The translations under genes and the position numbers were made by a program. A DNA stretch of 46,310 bases from assembly GCA_021790115.1 (NCBI GenBank), contig JAJYIM010000013.1, forward strand, positions 1-46,310. Direction: 5' to 3'. The DNA is from Actinomycetes bacterium. Its GTDB lineage: Bacteria > Actinomycetota > Thermoleophilia > BMS3ABIN01. The notes below the pieces were generated by a model. It ran no database searches and was not told the DNA's origin. It saw only the letters and a program-made list of their open reading frames with translations. This document shows, piece by piece, positions 34,158-42,914 of this stretch; position 1 is the stretch's first letter; each line of letters begins with the position of its first letter.

Positions 34158-37100
34158 TTAACTTACCCGCGCAATTAATATATTCAGCGACTCGTCATCG
34201 ACTGTAATCGTAGCTACTTGTGGTCCGGCAACTGGCTCGAAACTGAGCTCGCGGCAGAGCGTTTCCGCTTTGAAAAATTCGGTGAATTCGCGGACAATAC
34301 CGGCGAGCAGGCCTTCACCGAAAATGGTGGCGGAAATGTTGTCGTCAATTTCAAAACCGGCCAGTTTGCGCAGATTTTGCACTTTATGCACCAGCTCTCG
34401 AGCCAGCCCCTCGCGGATCAGCCCATCAGTAACTTGTGTATTAATGCCAACGGCGCGGTTGCCGCTTTGCTCGATGGCGTAACCGTCTTTTCCCGCTTTC
34501 TCAATAAGCAGATCAGCGGCAGAAAGCTGTTCTTCGCTGCCACCGACAGAGATGCCAATGCTCCCGTTCGTTTCCAGCTGCATCACGGCGCGCTGAGCGT
34601 CCAGTGCGGCAATAGCGGCATCAACCTGTGGACGGCGAGGGCCAAAGCGGGGCCCCAATTTTTGCAGGTTGGGTTTCAGCACGACGGAAAACAAGCAGGC
34701 GTCGTCGGTTGCGTATTTGATTTTTTTGACATTTAGCTCATCCGTAATCAAATGTGCCAGGCCCCGCAACTGATCCTGCTCCTCGGCCCCTGCGACCACT
34801 ACCGCTTCAGAGAGGGGCTGTCTTGTCTTCACAAGAGCCTTGTTCCTGGCGGCGCGGCCCAGGTTGACAATATGGCGGACAAGCTGCATCCGGTTGGCAA
34901 GGTCGCTGGTTCTGATGGCAGATGCCGGGAATCTGCACAGGTGCACGCTTGCCGGCGCATCGCCATCGATACTGACGACCAGGTTGCGGTAGATTTCTTC
35001 CGAGACAAATGGCACGTAAGGAGCGAGCAGTTTTGCCGTGGTAACCAGGCACTCGTGCAGCGTCAGGTAAGCGCTGATTTTGTCGCTGTCCTCTTCGCTT
35101 TTCCAGAAACGCCTGCGGCTGCGGCGAACGTACCAGTTGGACAGATCATCGACAAAAGCCTGGATCTTCCGGCCGCTGGCGGTGGCGTCATAGTTGTCAA
35201 GCCCATCCCTGACTTCAGCAACTAAAACCTGAAGGCTTTCGATAATCCAGCGGTCCATCAGAGGCCGGTCTGGCACTGGAATGTCATGCTCCAGCGGATT
35301 AAAAGCATCGATGTTGGCATAAACCACAAAAAAAGAATAAGTATTCCATAGTGTCAATAAAAACTTGCGCACTGTTTCCGCGATCGCCTCCAGGAAAAAA
35401 CGGCGCGGGAACCAGGGCGAGCTGACTGTAAACAGGTACCAGCGAAAAGCGTCGGCGCCCTGATTGTCGAGCACCTGCCAGGGTTCGACGACATTGCCGC
35501 GGGATTTGCTCATCTTCTGGCCTTCGCGGTCAAGAATGTGTCCCAGGCAGACAACGTTCCTGTAGCTGGAGGAGCCAAACAGGAGCGTGCTTACCGCCAT
35601 CAGGCTGTAAAACCAGCCGCGGGTCTGGTCTATGGCTTCGCAAATGAAGTCTGCCGGGAAACGCTCATTGAACAGCTCTTTGTTTTCAAAAGGATAATGC
35701 CACTGGGCCACCGGCATGCTGCCGGAGTCAAACCAGGCGTCGATAACCTCCGGCTCCCTGGCCATCTCCTGGCCGCACTGTGGGCATTTGAGCTTCACCT
35801 CATCAATGAAGGGACGGTGCAGGTCAAGATTCTCTCCCGGATCGGATACGGCCATCTTTCTCATCTCGGCAATGCTGCCAATGCAAATCTGGTGGCCTTC
35901 CCGGCAGCGCCAGATGGGCAGCGGCGTGCCCCAGTAGCGCTCACGCGAAAGCGCCCAGTCGATGTTGTTTTCCAGCCAGTTACCGAAGCGGCCGTGTTTG
36001 ATGTGCTCCGGGTGCCAGGTGACCGTCTCATTGGCCTTAAGCAACTCCTCCTTGATCGCGGTCGTTTTGACATACCAGCTGGCCTTGGCGTAATAAATCA
36101 GCGCCGTGTCGCAGCGCCAGCAATGAGGATAGGAGTGCTCGTAGGGAACATGCGCCAGCAACAGGTGGCGCTGCTTAAGTTCCAGCACTATCTCTTCATT
36201 GGCGTCCCGGACGAACTGGCCCGCCCACGGCCTGACCGTCTCGGTAAAGCGGCCTTCCTCATCAACGGGATTAATTACCGGCAGCTCATGCCGGCGCGCC
36301 ACCAGCATGTCGTCGGCGCCGAAAGCAGGTGCGATATGAACGATGCCACTGCCCTCGTCGGCTGAGACAAACTCCGCTTCCACGATGTAATGCGCCTTTT
36401 TATCCGGCTTGATGAAATCATAGGGAGGAATGTAAGACAGCCCTGACAGCTCGTCAGCAGGGATCTCGCGGATGAGCCTGGCTTCGTCCTGAAAAAGTTT
36501 CTCAGCAAGATTCCTGGCCATGATTAGTCGGTTTTCTCGATATTTGATCTCGGCGTATGTAATGGCGGGGCTGATAGCGGCGGCGACGTTGCTGATCAGT
36601 GTCCAGGGGGTCGTTGTCCATACCAGCAGCGACAGCTCCGGCTCGTCGGCAAGAGGAAAACGCACATAAATGGAGGGGTCTTCAATAGTTTTGTATCCCT
36701 GATCTACTTCGTGACTGGAGAGCGTGGTGCCGCAACGGGCGCAATAAGGCACCACCTTGTAATCATAGTAAAGCAGGCCCCTGTCCCAGATTTGCCGCAG
36801 GATCCACCAGACGCTTTCAATATAATCGTTGGTGAGCGTGTAGTAAGCGTCCTTTGTGTCGATCCAGAAGCCAATGCGCTCTGTGAGCTTTTCCCAGTCT
36901 CCCAGGTAGCGGTAGATGCTCTCGCGGCAGAGGCGGTTGAACTCGGCGATGCCCGCCTGTTCGATATCACGCTTGCCGCTAATTCCGAGCTGCCTTTCCA
37001 CCTCCAGCTCCACCGGCAGGCCATGCGTGTCCCAGCCGGCCTTGCGGGGCACGTGGTAACCGCACATCGTGCGGTAGCGGGGAAAAATGTCCTTGAAAAT

Positions 37101-37331
37101 ACGGGAAAGGACATGGTGGGAGCCCGGCTTGCCATTGGCCGTTGGCGGACCTTCATAAAAGACGAACTCGCCTTTCTCTGAAGGCAGGTTCAGACTCTTC
37201 TCAAAAATCTTGTTGTCACGCCAGAAGGTGAGGATCTCAGTTTCCATTTCCGGGAAACGGACCTGAGGCGAAACTTTTCGGTAAATCTGTTTTTTCTGTT
37301 TACTGGAACTGCTCAAGGAACTTCCGGTCAA
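34158..37331 (-). CDS. ileS: Isoleucyl-tRNA synthetase, type 2, with G-S-H-H in place of the HIGH motif
   Basis: 1057 residues, the length of eukaryote-like IleRS2. The N-terminal EGPPTANGKPGSHHVLSR contains the class I signature position, but where H-x-G-H is expected it reads G70-S-H-H73. KMSKS is intact at K606 (QKMSKSRGNVVEPW). The editing (CP1) domain has DEGSGIVHIAPAFGADD, zinc-type cysteine pairs occur at YCARCG and KCPQCG, and WFDSGSMP marks the catalytic core. Swapped G-x-H-H motifs have been described in some IleRS2 enzymes that resist the antibiotic mupirocin very strongly. It charges tRNA(Ile) and edits valine. No T-box leader is seen upstream; instead copy 2 of the hairpin repeat begins 12 bp before the start. 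Confidence 0.97.
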   Translation of the reverse strand: MTGSSLSSSSKQKKQIYRKVSPQVRFPEMETEILTFWRDNKIFEKSLNLPSEKGEFVFYEGPPTANGKPGSHHVLSRIFKDIFPRYRTMCGYHVPRKAGWDTHGLPVELEVERQLGISGKRDIEQAGIAEFNRLCRESIYRYLGDWEKLTERIGFWIDTKDAYYTLTNDYIESVWWILRQIWDRGLLYYDYKVVPYCARCGTTLSSHEVDQGYKTIEDPSIYVRFPLADEPELSLLVWTTTPWTLISNVAAAISPAITYAEIKYRENRLIMARNLAEKLFQDEARLIREIPADELSGLSYIPPYDFIKPDKKAHYIVEAEFVSADEGSGIVHIAPAFGADDMLVARRHELPVINPVDEEGRFTETVRPWAGQFVRDANEEIVLELKQRHLLLAHVPYEHSYPHCWRCDTALIYYAKASWYVKTTAIKEELLKANETVTWHPEHIKHGRFGNWLENNIDWALSRERYWGTPLPIWRCREGHQICIGSIAEMRKMAVSDPGENLDLHRPFIDEVKLKCPQCGQEMAREPEVIDAWFDSGSMPVAQWHYPFENKELFNERFPADFICEAIDQTRGWFYSLMAVSTLLFGSSSYRNVVCLGHILDREGQKMSKSRGNVVEPWQVLDNQGADAFRWYLFTVSSPWFPRRFFLEAIAETVRKFLLTLWNTYSFFVVYANIDAFNPLEHDIPVPDRPLMDRWIIESLQVLVAEVRDGLDNYDATASGRKIQAFVDDLSNWYVRRSRRRFWKSEEDSDKISAYLTLHECLVTTAKLLAPYVPFVSEEIYRNLVVSIDGDAPASVHLCRFPASAIRTSDLANRMQLVRHIVNLGRAARNKALVKTRQPLSEAVVVAGAEEQDQLRGLAHLITDELNVKKIKYATDDACLFSVVLKPNLQKLGPRFGPRRPQVDAAIAALDAQRAVMQLETNGSIGISVGGSEEQLSAADLLIEKAGKDGYAIEQSGNRAVGINTQVTDGLIREGLARELVHKVQNLRKLAGFEIDDNISATIFGEGLLAGIVREFTEFFKAETLCRELSFEPVAGPQVATITVDDESLNILIARVS

Positions 37332-37342
37332 GGGACTATCTT

Positions 37343-37397
37343 AGAATCTATCTCAAGAGGCATATTCTGCTGCGAACTACCTTTTGAGATAGATTCT
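37343..37397 (+). repeat. 55-bp hairpin repeat, copy 2
   Basis: Same length and orientation as the copy at 351-405 and identical at 51 of 55 positions. The four differences lie at element positions 15, 17, 36 and 37, near the stem base and loop; the outer arms (AGAATCTATCTCAA and complement) are unchanged. One difference leaves a G-T wobble rather than a break in the stem, as expected if the RNA fold is kept. It sits between ileS (-) and the divergent gene at 37534. Confidence 0.85.
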
Positions 37398-37496
37398 TAG
37401 TACCTGTTCTGCCGCGGCCGGCCAACGCGGCGGCCGCTGGCGCCCGCCTTTGTCAAGACACTACAATATATGTAGTCTGCCATCCATTTGGCAACT

Positions 37497-37525
37497 TTGG
37501 CAATATTTTCTCAAAGGTATATGAT
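37497..37525 (+). promoter_or_regulatory. Strong sigma-70-type promoter, probably leaderless transcript
   Basis: TTGGCA (37497-37502) and TATGAT (37520-37525) are separated by exactly 17 bp, close to the sigma-70 consensus. Transcription would start around 37532-37534, at the ATG of the next gene (37534), so the mRNA would have almost no 5' leader and no ribosome-binding site. Leaderless messages are common in actinobacteria. Confidence 0.65.
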
Positions 37526-37533
37526 AGCGGCCA

Positions 37534-37992
37534 ATGAACACCGTCAGCACCCGCAAAAAACACAGCATCCTGTTGGCGCTGATTTTGATCATGGCTGTGG
37601 CCCTTTTGCTTGCCGTCCGCACATATCATGGAGCTGGTGGCAGCAAAGAAGGGCCGCCAACAACTCCGGGGCACTCAATGGCCGATGTCTCACAGGCGAA
37701 ATTCTTAAGCATCTTCATCTACGACGGCAACGGCGGCGTTTCGTCTTTCATGGTTGGCGGCAGCACAGCGGAATTCTCTTCTCTTGCCAACGGGATCGAG
37801 GAAGCAAAACCTGCCGGTGGGCAGGTTGACGCTTCTTTTTCCGATCTGATCGTATTTTCATATGCCGGGAACCAGACCGTTGAGTTTCCGTATTCAAGCG
37901 CCCGCAACCAGTTCGCCATTGATGACCAGGTGTTTAACCCGCACGCCAATCTGGCGCCGCTGATTGATGCCGTGGCAAAAAGGCTGACTTGA
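37534..37992 (+). CDS. Membrane-anchored protein of unknown function
   Basis: 152 residues: a basic N-terminus (STRKKH), one membrane helix (about 11-29), and an outer domain of about 115 residues. The outer domain contains IFIYDGNGGVSSFMVGG, FSSLANGIEEAKP and DLIVFSYAGNQTVEFPY and looks like a small alpha/beta or beta fold. No family is recognised. Its stop overlaps the TTG start of the aminotransferase gene by 4 bp, and that gene overlaps the MetE-like gene likewise, so the three form a tightly coupled operon starting from the promoter at 37497. Confidence 0.75.
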   Translation: MNTVSTRKKHSILLALILIMAVALLLAVRTYHGAGGSKEGPPTTPGHSMADVSQAKFLSIFIYDGNGGVSSFMVGGSTAEFSSLANGIEEAKPAGGQVDASFSDLIVFSYAGNQTVEFPYSSARNQFAIDDQVFNPHANLAPLIDAVAKRLT

Positions 37993-39158
37993 CAGTCTAC
38001 CTTGACAATGCCGCCAGTTCTTGTCCGAAACCGGCCGCGGTAGTGGAGGCTGTCAAGGACTGTCTGGAAAATTTTTGCGCCAACCCCGGCCGGGGAGCGC
38101 ACAAGCTGGCTGTTGCTGCCGCCCGCATAATTTTTCAGGCACGGGCCAAGGCAGCCGGCCTGCTGGGCGTGGAGGACAGCGCCAACGTTATCTTTACGCA
38201 AAACGCCACCGACTCGCTTAACATTGCCCTGCACGGACTGCTGTCGCCGGGCGATCACGTTGTAACTTCAGTGGTGGAGCACAATGCTGTCTTAAGGCCG
38301 CTAATGGTGCTGGCGCGTGGGGGCGTCGGCGTCTCTTTTGCCGGCGCCGATCCGGCAGGGCGGGTCGATCCGGAAGAAGTGCTGGCCCTGCTTGGGCCCA
38401 ACACCCGTTTGGTTGTTCTGTCGCAAGCTTCAAATGTCAGTGGCGCCATTACGCCCGTGGCGGAAGTTTCCGCCGCGCTCAATGAGCGCGGCGTGCCGTT
38501 GCTGATCGATGCGGCCCAAAGCGGCGGCTCGCTGCCGCTTGATATCAAAGCGCTGCCGGCGAGCATAATTGCCTTGACGGGGCACAAGGGGCTGATGGGG
38601 CCGCAGGGAATCGGCCTGCTTTACGTTCCCCCTGATATTGAGCTGCGCTCGCTGCGCCAGGGAGGCACGGGCACCAGGTCTGAAGAGGAACAGGACGCCT
38701 TGGGCCGCCCGGACCGGTATGAGAGCGGCACCCTCAATACCCCCGGCATAGCGGGCCTGGCGGCGGGAATTGATTTTCTGGAAAGAGAAGGTCTTGAGAA
38801 AATAGCAAGGCACAAGGCCGGGCTGGTGGCGAGGCTGCACGCAGGACTTGCCGGCCTTGACAACGTATCTGTCTATGGGCCAAAGGCGGGCGAGCCGCGG
38901 GCGCCGCTGGTTGCCTTCAATGTCGGCGATATGACTGCTGCCGATGTTGCCGCCCGGCTTGACTGCGAGCATGATATCGCCAGCCGGGCCGGGCTTCATT
39001 GCGCACCCGGAGCTCACCGGGTTATGGGCACGCTTAAGCGCGGCGCCGTTCGCTTAAGCGTTGGGCCTTTTAACAGCAGCGCTGACATCGACGCCGCCAT
39101 TGAGGCGGTGGCCGGCATTGCCTCGCAGGCAGACAGGAAAGGCAGACGGGCGCAATGA
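37989..39158 (+). CDS. Class V aminotransferase, cysteine desulfurase-like
   Basis: 389 residues, PLP-dependent. YLDNAASSCPKP is the N-terminal NifS/SufS-type sequence. THE PLP lysine is K200 in LTGHKGLMGPQG, with H98 in VVEHNAVLRP and IDAAQSGG around the cofactor. C338 in AGLHCAPG sits where SufS/CsdA-type enzymes carry the persulfide cysteine. This matches the cysteine-desulfurase-like subgroup found in many anaerobes, which would release sulfur from cysteine for Fe-S clusters or thio-compounds. A TTG start overlaps the upstream stop. Next to it is a MetE-like protein, which hints at sulfur or methionine metabolism. The physiological acceptor is unknown. Confidence 0.92.
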   Translation: MTVYLDNAASSCPKPAAVVEAVKDCLENFCANPGRGAHKLAVAAARIIFQARAKAAGLLGVEDSANVIFTQNATDSLNIALHGLLSPGDHVVTSVVEHNAVLRPLMVLARGGVGVSFAGADPAGRVDPEEVLALLGPNTRLVVLSQASNVSGAITPVAEVSAALNERGVPLLIDAAQSGGSLPLDIKALPASIIALTGHKGLMGPQGIGLLYVPPDIELRSLRQGGTGTRSEEEQDALGRPDRYESGTLNTPGIAGLAAGIDFLEREGLEKIARHKAGLVARLHAGLAGLDNVSVYGPKAGEPRAPLVAFNVGDMTAADVAARLDCEHDIASRAGLHCAPGAHRVMGTLKRGAVRLSVGPFNSSADIDAAIEAVAGIASQADRKGRRAQ

Positions 39159-40243
39159 CGGCCTCGCAGCCAAGCTCAAACAATTCAGATCCAGGCCGGC
39201 CCCTGCCCAAGTGCGCCGCCCTTGCCATTGGCAGCCTGCCGCACACCAGCGTTTCTGCCGCCGTTGACTTGATGATAGAGTTTAATCCCGAGTGCCCGGC
39301 GTGGCCACAGCTTCCCCGCATTGATTTTCGTGAAGATATGTACGTTCAGTTTAGCGAATGCATGCCCGCCGCCATGCTGGATATGGGACGGCAGCGACTT
39401 TGGTTTGATATGGAAAAAGCTCCAGGGGAAATGGCTGATTTTTATGAGCGTTACCTGGCGCAGGAACCCGGCCTTTGCCACATCTCAAATGATTACGCCC
39501 GCGGCCTGGAGCCCTTTCTCGAGCGCCTGCCGGCGCCCGGGGCGCGTTTCGTCAAAGGCCAGGTGACCGGTCCTGCCACTTTTGGTCTTTCGGTCAAAGA
39601 CGGAGAAAACCGGCCCGTGCTTTACCAGGAGCACCTTTTTGAAGCTGTGGTTAAGGCGCTGCAGTTGAAAGGAAGCTGGCAGGCGGAAAGGTTTCTTGAT
39701 GCGGCGCCGGGGCTCACCCCTGTCATATTTTTTGATGAGCCATATCTGACCCAAGTCGGCTCAGCAATCATCAGCCTGCCTCCAGAACTTGTCATCGCCA
39801 GCCTGAATGAATGCTTCGCGCCGCTCGCGGCAATGGGAGGTTATACGGGCACCCACGTCTGCGGCGCCACCGACTGGGGTCTGCTGGCCCAGACCAATGT
39901 TGACATTCTTCACTTTGACGCCGCCGACCACGCTCAGGAGTTCTTCATTTACGAGGCTGAGATTGCCGCTTTTCTGGAAAGGGGCGGGATGCTTGCCTGG
40001 GGGATGATCCCCACTGATGAGCGCTCGCTAGAGCTTAGCGGCCGCCGGATTGCGCAGCAGGTGATGCTGGCGGCGGAAAGGGCGGCCGGCTTTACGCCTG
40101 CGAGCGCTGATGCACTGGAAATTTTGCGCCGCTCGTTTGTGTCCCAGTCTTGCGGCCTGGGCTCGCGCAGCACTGCGTTGGCTGAGCGCTGCCTGGCGCT
40201 GGCGGCGGAGGCGGCGGCAGTTTTGCAGGCGGAGCTGGACTAG
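39155..40243 (+). CDS. UroD/MetE-like barrel protein (cobalamin-independent methionine synthase-like)
   Basis: 362 residues with the TIM-barrel of the UroD/MetE superfamily. AIGSLPHTSVSAAVDLM and PECPAWPQLPRIDFREDMYVQF form the N-terminus, KGQVTGPATFG a barrel loop, IFFDEPYL another. Zinc-type ligands appear as H234-x-C236 (GTHVCG) and C333 (SQSCGLGSRST), as in the catalytic half of MetE. The folate-binding N-terminal barrel of full MetE is absent. It may be a folate-independent methyltransferase related to core methionine synthases, but substrates cannot be inferred. Its start overlaps the stop of the aminotransferase gene (ATGA). Confidence 0.87.
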   Translation: MTASQPSSNNSDPGRPLPKCAALAIGSLPHTSVSAAVDLMIEFNPECPAWPQLPRIDFREDMYVQFSECMPAAMLDMGRQRLWFDMEKAPGEMADFYERYLAQEPGLCHISNDYARGLEPFLERLPAPGARFVKGQVTGPATFGLSVKDGENRPVLYQEHLFEAVVKALQLKGSWQAERFLDAAPGLTPVIFFDEPYLTQVGSAIISLPPELVIASLNECFAPLAAMGGYTGTHVCGATDWGLLAQTNVDILHFDAADHAQEFFIYEAEIAAFLERGGMLAWGMIPTDERSLELSGRRIAQQVMLAAERAAGFTPASADALEILRRSFVSQSCGLGSRSTALAERCLALAAEAAAVLQAELD

Positions 40244-40349
40244 CAACCACCTGCCCGGCGGCATATTTCTGTTAAAATAAAAATCAGGCTTGGCGCTCAG
40301 CTCTAAAAGCATTTGCGAATGGTTTGTGGCAGGGGCGACAAATAATTAG

Positions 40350-40757
40350 ATGCAAGTGAATCAACTGCAACGCAGGCTTTCACAATTCGGCAAATATTGC
40401 GTCGTTGGCATTGTTGGCGTATTTGTCAACTTAGGCATTTATACGGCGTTGGTAAATTTTGCCCGGCTTAATTACATGGCCGGCGCAACCGTCTCTTTTG
40501 CCGTGGCTGTGACGAACAATTTTTTGCTGAATAAATACTGGACATTTGGCAACCCGGAAGGAAGCGGTTTTACACAGGCCGGCCGCTTTCTTGTCGTCAG
40601 CCTGCTGAGTCTGTTGCTTAACCTGCTTGTCCTGCGCCTGCTGGTCGAGGACGCCGGCGTCGGCAACCTGCCCGCGCAAATGATTGCTATCAGCGTGGTT
40701 ACAGTGCTCAACTATCTGGGAAACAAAAAATGGAGTTTTCGGCAAACTCCTGCTTGA
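40350..40757 (+). CDS. GtrA-family membrane protein
   Basis: 135 residues with four membrane helices. The FGKYCVVGIVGVFVNLGIYTAL opening, NNFLLNKYWTF after helix 2, and the final NYLGNKKWSF are the conserved marks of GtrA/DPMS-type proteins. These are thought to help move polyprenyl-linked sugars across the membrane for glycosylation of outer polymers. It stands directly before two GT-C-like membrane proteins that could use such sugars. A 106-bp spacer upstream contains a TAAAAT box (40273-40278) without a good -35. Confidence 0.92.
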   Translation: MQVNQLQRRLSQFGKYCVVGIVGVFVNLGIYTALVNFARLNYMAGATVSFAVAVTNNFLLNKYWTFGNPEGSGFTQAGRFLVVSLLSLLLNLLVLRLLVEDAGVGNLPAQMIAISVVTVLNYLGNKKWSFRQTPA

Positions 40758-40781
40758 CCAAGTGCTGAATTGTAGGCATTT

Positions 40782-42914
40782 GTGACTTTTCCCGTAAAGT
40801 CGCGCCGAGTCCTTTTGCATCGCTTTTTTGCCATCGGCCCAGGTTTTCGTCGATCCCTGAAATTACGGCGCCTGTTGTTTACGGCTGGGCTGGCCGTGCT
40901 TATCCTGGCCCTGCCGGCCGGCAGCGCCCAAAGTCACGTACCTGCCACAGAATCTGCGGCTGCCGCTCCCATGATTCCTTACCCCGGCACGGGGGCAACC
41001 GGGGTTCCACCAGCTCACTTTGCTTCGGCGCCCCGGCTGAGCGAGGATCGGGTAGACCAAATTGCAGCGGCAAACGCCGGCATTGTGATGGTAGTGGCCA
41101 GGCACCCGGAGCTTGTCCGTCACGCATCTTTTGACAGCCTGACCCGCGTCTGGAGCGTAATCTGGTCAGATCCGGCCAGCGGCCGGGAGTTCATTATCGT
41201 CCGTGTGAATGATGATACCGGCGCCGTAATTTCCAGCGACATTAAACCGGATGCCTACCAGGACGTCCTGCCGTCCATGACCGAGACCCAAGCTATCAAA
41301 ACCGCACAAAGCCAACAAAAGGTGAAGGACGAGCTTGTGGGTCATCCGGCAGCGAAGCCGAGCGCCAGCCAGGGCCTCGATTCTGTCTGGACCGTTAGCT
41401 TTTATGACGGCAGCGACGAGGTCGCCAGGGTGCTGATCGATGATCACACGGGCTCAGTTAAGGAGGCGATGACCGGTCCCCAGGTGGCCTGGCAAATGGC
41501 TCGGGGTTATGATGGCGCTTTCGGTCGTATTATCAACAAGCCGTACATCTGGCTGCCTCTTTGCTTTCTTTTTCTGGCGCCCTTTGTCGATTTCCGCCGG
41601 CCGTTTAAACTGCTTCACCTCGACTTGTTGGTGCTGCTTTCTTTTTCTATCTCGCACTACTATTTCAACCAGGGGGAAATATTCAAATCCGTTCCTCTCG
41701 CGTACCCGCCGCTGGTTTACCTGTTTCTCCGCCTCGGCTGGATTGCAGTAAGGAAAGTGCCCCGTCTTTCTGCCCGGCGGCCGGGCCTGTGGCAATTGCA
41801 TCCCGGCTTTAGCCGGCTGAACAGCGGCGCCTGCCCCTTAAACAGCGCTGTTGCTCCGCCGGAGCTCCTTTCCAGGGCCGAAAGCGACAAGGAAGCCGCG
41901 GGCCGCCTCCATCTTAATTTCCCGCCCAGGATTCTTTTTGTGGCTCTGATTGCCTTGATCGTCTTTCGCATCGTCCTGAACGTCGCCGACTCCAACGTCG
42001 TCGATGTTGGTTACTCAGGGGTGATCGGCGCCTACCGTATTTTGCACGGCCAGGCGCCCTACGGCCACATGAGTTCTGATGACCAGAACGGTGACACATA
42101 TGGCCCGTTCAACTATCTTGTTTACGTTCCGTTTGTACGGCTATTGGGCTGGTCGGGTTCATGGGATGACCTGCCCGCCGCGCACGCCGCGGCTATCTTT
42201 TTTGACTTGGCAACTATCGCCGGGCTATACGTGGCCGGGCGCAGGTTGACCCGCGAAGGCAGCGCCGGCAACCGCCTTGGCTTGGCGCTTGCTTTTGGCT
42301 GGGCTGCATTCCCTTACACTACATTTGTGCAAAATTGCAATGTCAACGACGCAATCGTGGCCGCCTTTCTGGTTTGGGGGTTTGTTTTCTTAAAGAAAAT
42401 GCTGGTTTCGGGTTTCTTCCTTGGCCTGGCAACGCAAATCAAGTTCTTTCCTGCTATTCTGGGCCCCTGGTGGGTTTCTTTCCCCCGGGCGTTCAGAGAC
42501 TGGCGGAAAAAGACGCTATTTGTGCTTGGATTTGCGGTAGCGGTGGGTGCGGTCATGCCTATCGTCTTTCTCGGTGGCGGCACCATGCAAACTTTTCTGG
42601 ACAGGTCAATCAGGTGGCAGCTCGGGCGGGCGTCCCCCTTCAGTATATGGGGACAGTATCCAAACAGGCTTGCCACGGTGCAGCATATAGGGCAATATGT
42701 CCTGATTGGTCTTGCTTTTTTATCATATTTCTGGCCGCGCCGCAAAAACGCCACACAGGTGGCGGCAGGGTCGGCTGCCTTGATTATCGGATTTCAGATC
42801 TTGCTCACCCACTGGTTTTATCTGTATATTCCGTGGTTTTTCCCGCTGGCGCTGGTTGCGCTGTTTGTCGCATCCGGAAGGAGCAAGACAATAGAAATTG
42901 CCGCTGATCATTGA
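40782..42914 (+). CDS. PepSY-like modules fused to a GT-C/GT87-like membrane protein
   Basis: 710 residues. The GTG start is followed by an N-terminal signal/anchor (about 30-50, RRLLFTAGLAVLILALPAGS). Two tandem outer modules resemble PepSY domains: about 88-155 (VWSVIWSDPASGREFIIVRV-NDDTGAV) and 166-230 (VWTVSFYDGSDEVARVLIDDHTGSV). After residue 250 come about ten membrane helices with GYSGVIGAYRILHGQAPYGH and DQNGDTYGPFNYLVYVPF, the DUF2029/GT87 polyprenol-phosphate-mannose-dependent transferase layout. It is probably an outer-face glycosyltransferase. The PepSY-like part, usually an inhibitor or binding domain, is a rare companion. It overlaps the next gene by 17 bp. Confidence 0.85.
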   Translation: MTFPVKSRRVLLHRFFAIGPGFRRSLKLRRLLFTAGLAVLILALPAGSAQSHVPATESAAAAPMIPYPGTGATGVPPAHFASAPRLSEDRVDQIAAANAGIVMVVARHPELVRHASFDSLTRVWSVIWSDPASGREFIIVRVNDDTGAVISSDIKPDAYQDVLPSMTETQAIKTAQSQQKVKDELVGHPAAKPSASQGLDSVWTVSFYDGSDEVARVLIDDHTGSVKEAMTGPQVAWQMARGYDGAFGRIINKPYIWLPLCFLFLAPFVDFRRPFKLLHLDLLVLLSFSISHYYFNQGEIFKSVPLAYPPLVYLFLRLGWIAVRKVPRLSARRPGLWQLHPGFSRLNSGACPLNSAVAPPELLSRAESDKEAAGRLHLNFPPRILFVALIALIVFRIVLNVADSNVVDVGYSGVIGAYRILHGQAPYGHMSSDDQNGDTYGPFNYLVYVPFVRLLGWSGSWDDLPAAHAAAIFFDLATIAGLYVAGRRLTREGSAGNRLGLALAFGWAAFPYTTFVQNCNVNDAIVAAFLVWGFVFLKKMLVSGFFLGLATQIKFFPAILGPWWVSFPRAFRDWRKKTLFVLGFAVAVGAVMPIVFLGGGTMQTFLDRSIRWQLGRASPFSIWGQYPNRLATVQHIGQYVLIGLAFLSYFWPRRKNATQVAAGSAALIIGFQILLTHWFYLYIPWFFPLALVALFVASGRSKTIEIAADH

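Noticed and set aside
37332-37533. T-box riboswitch for ileS
   Set aside because: No T-box core sequence or antiterminator is visible upstream of ileS on the minus strand; only the 55-bp hairpin repeat is present.
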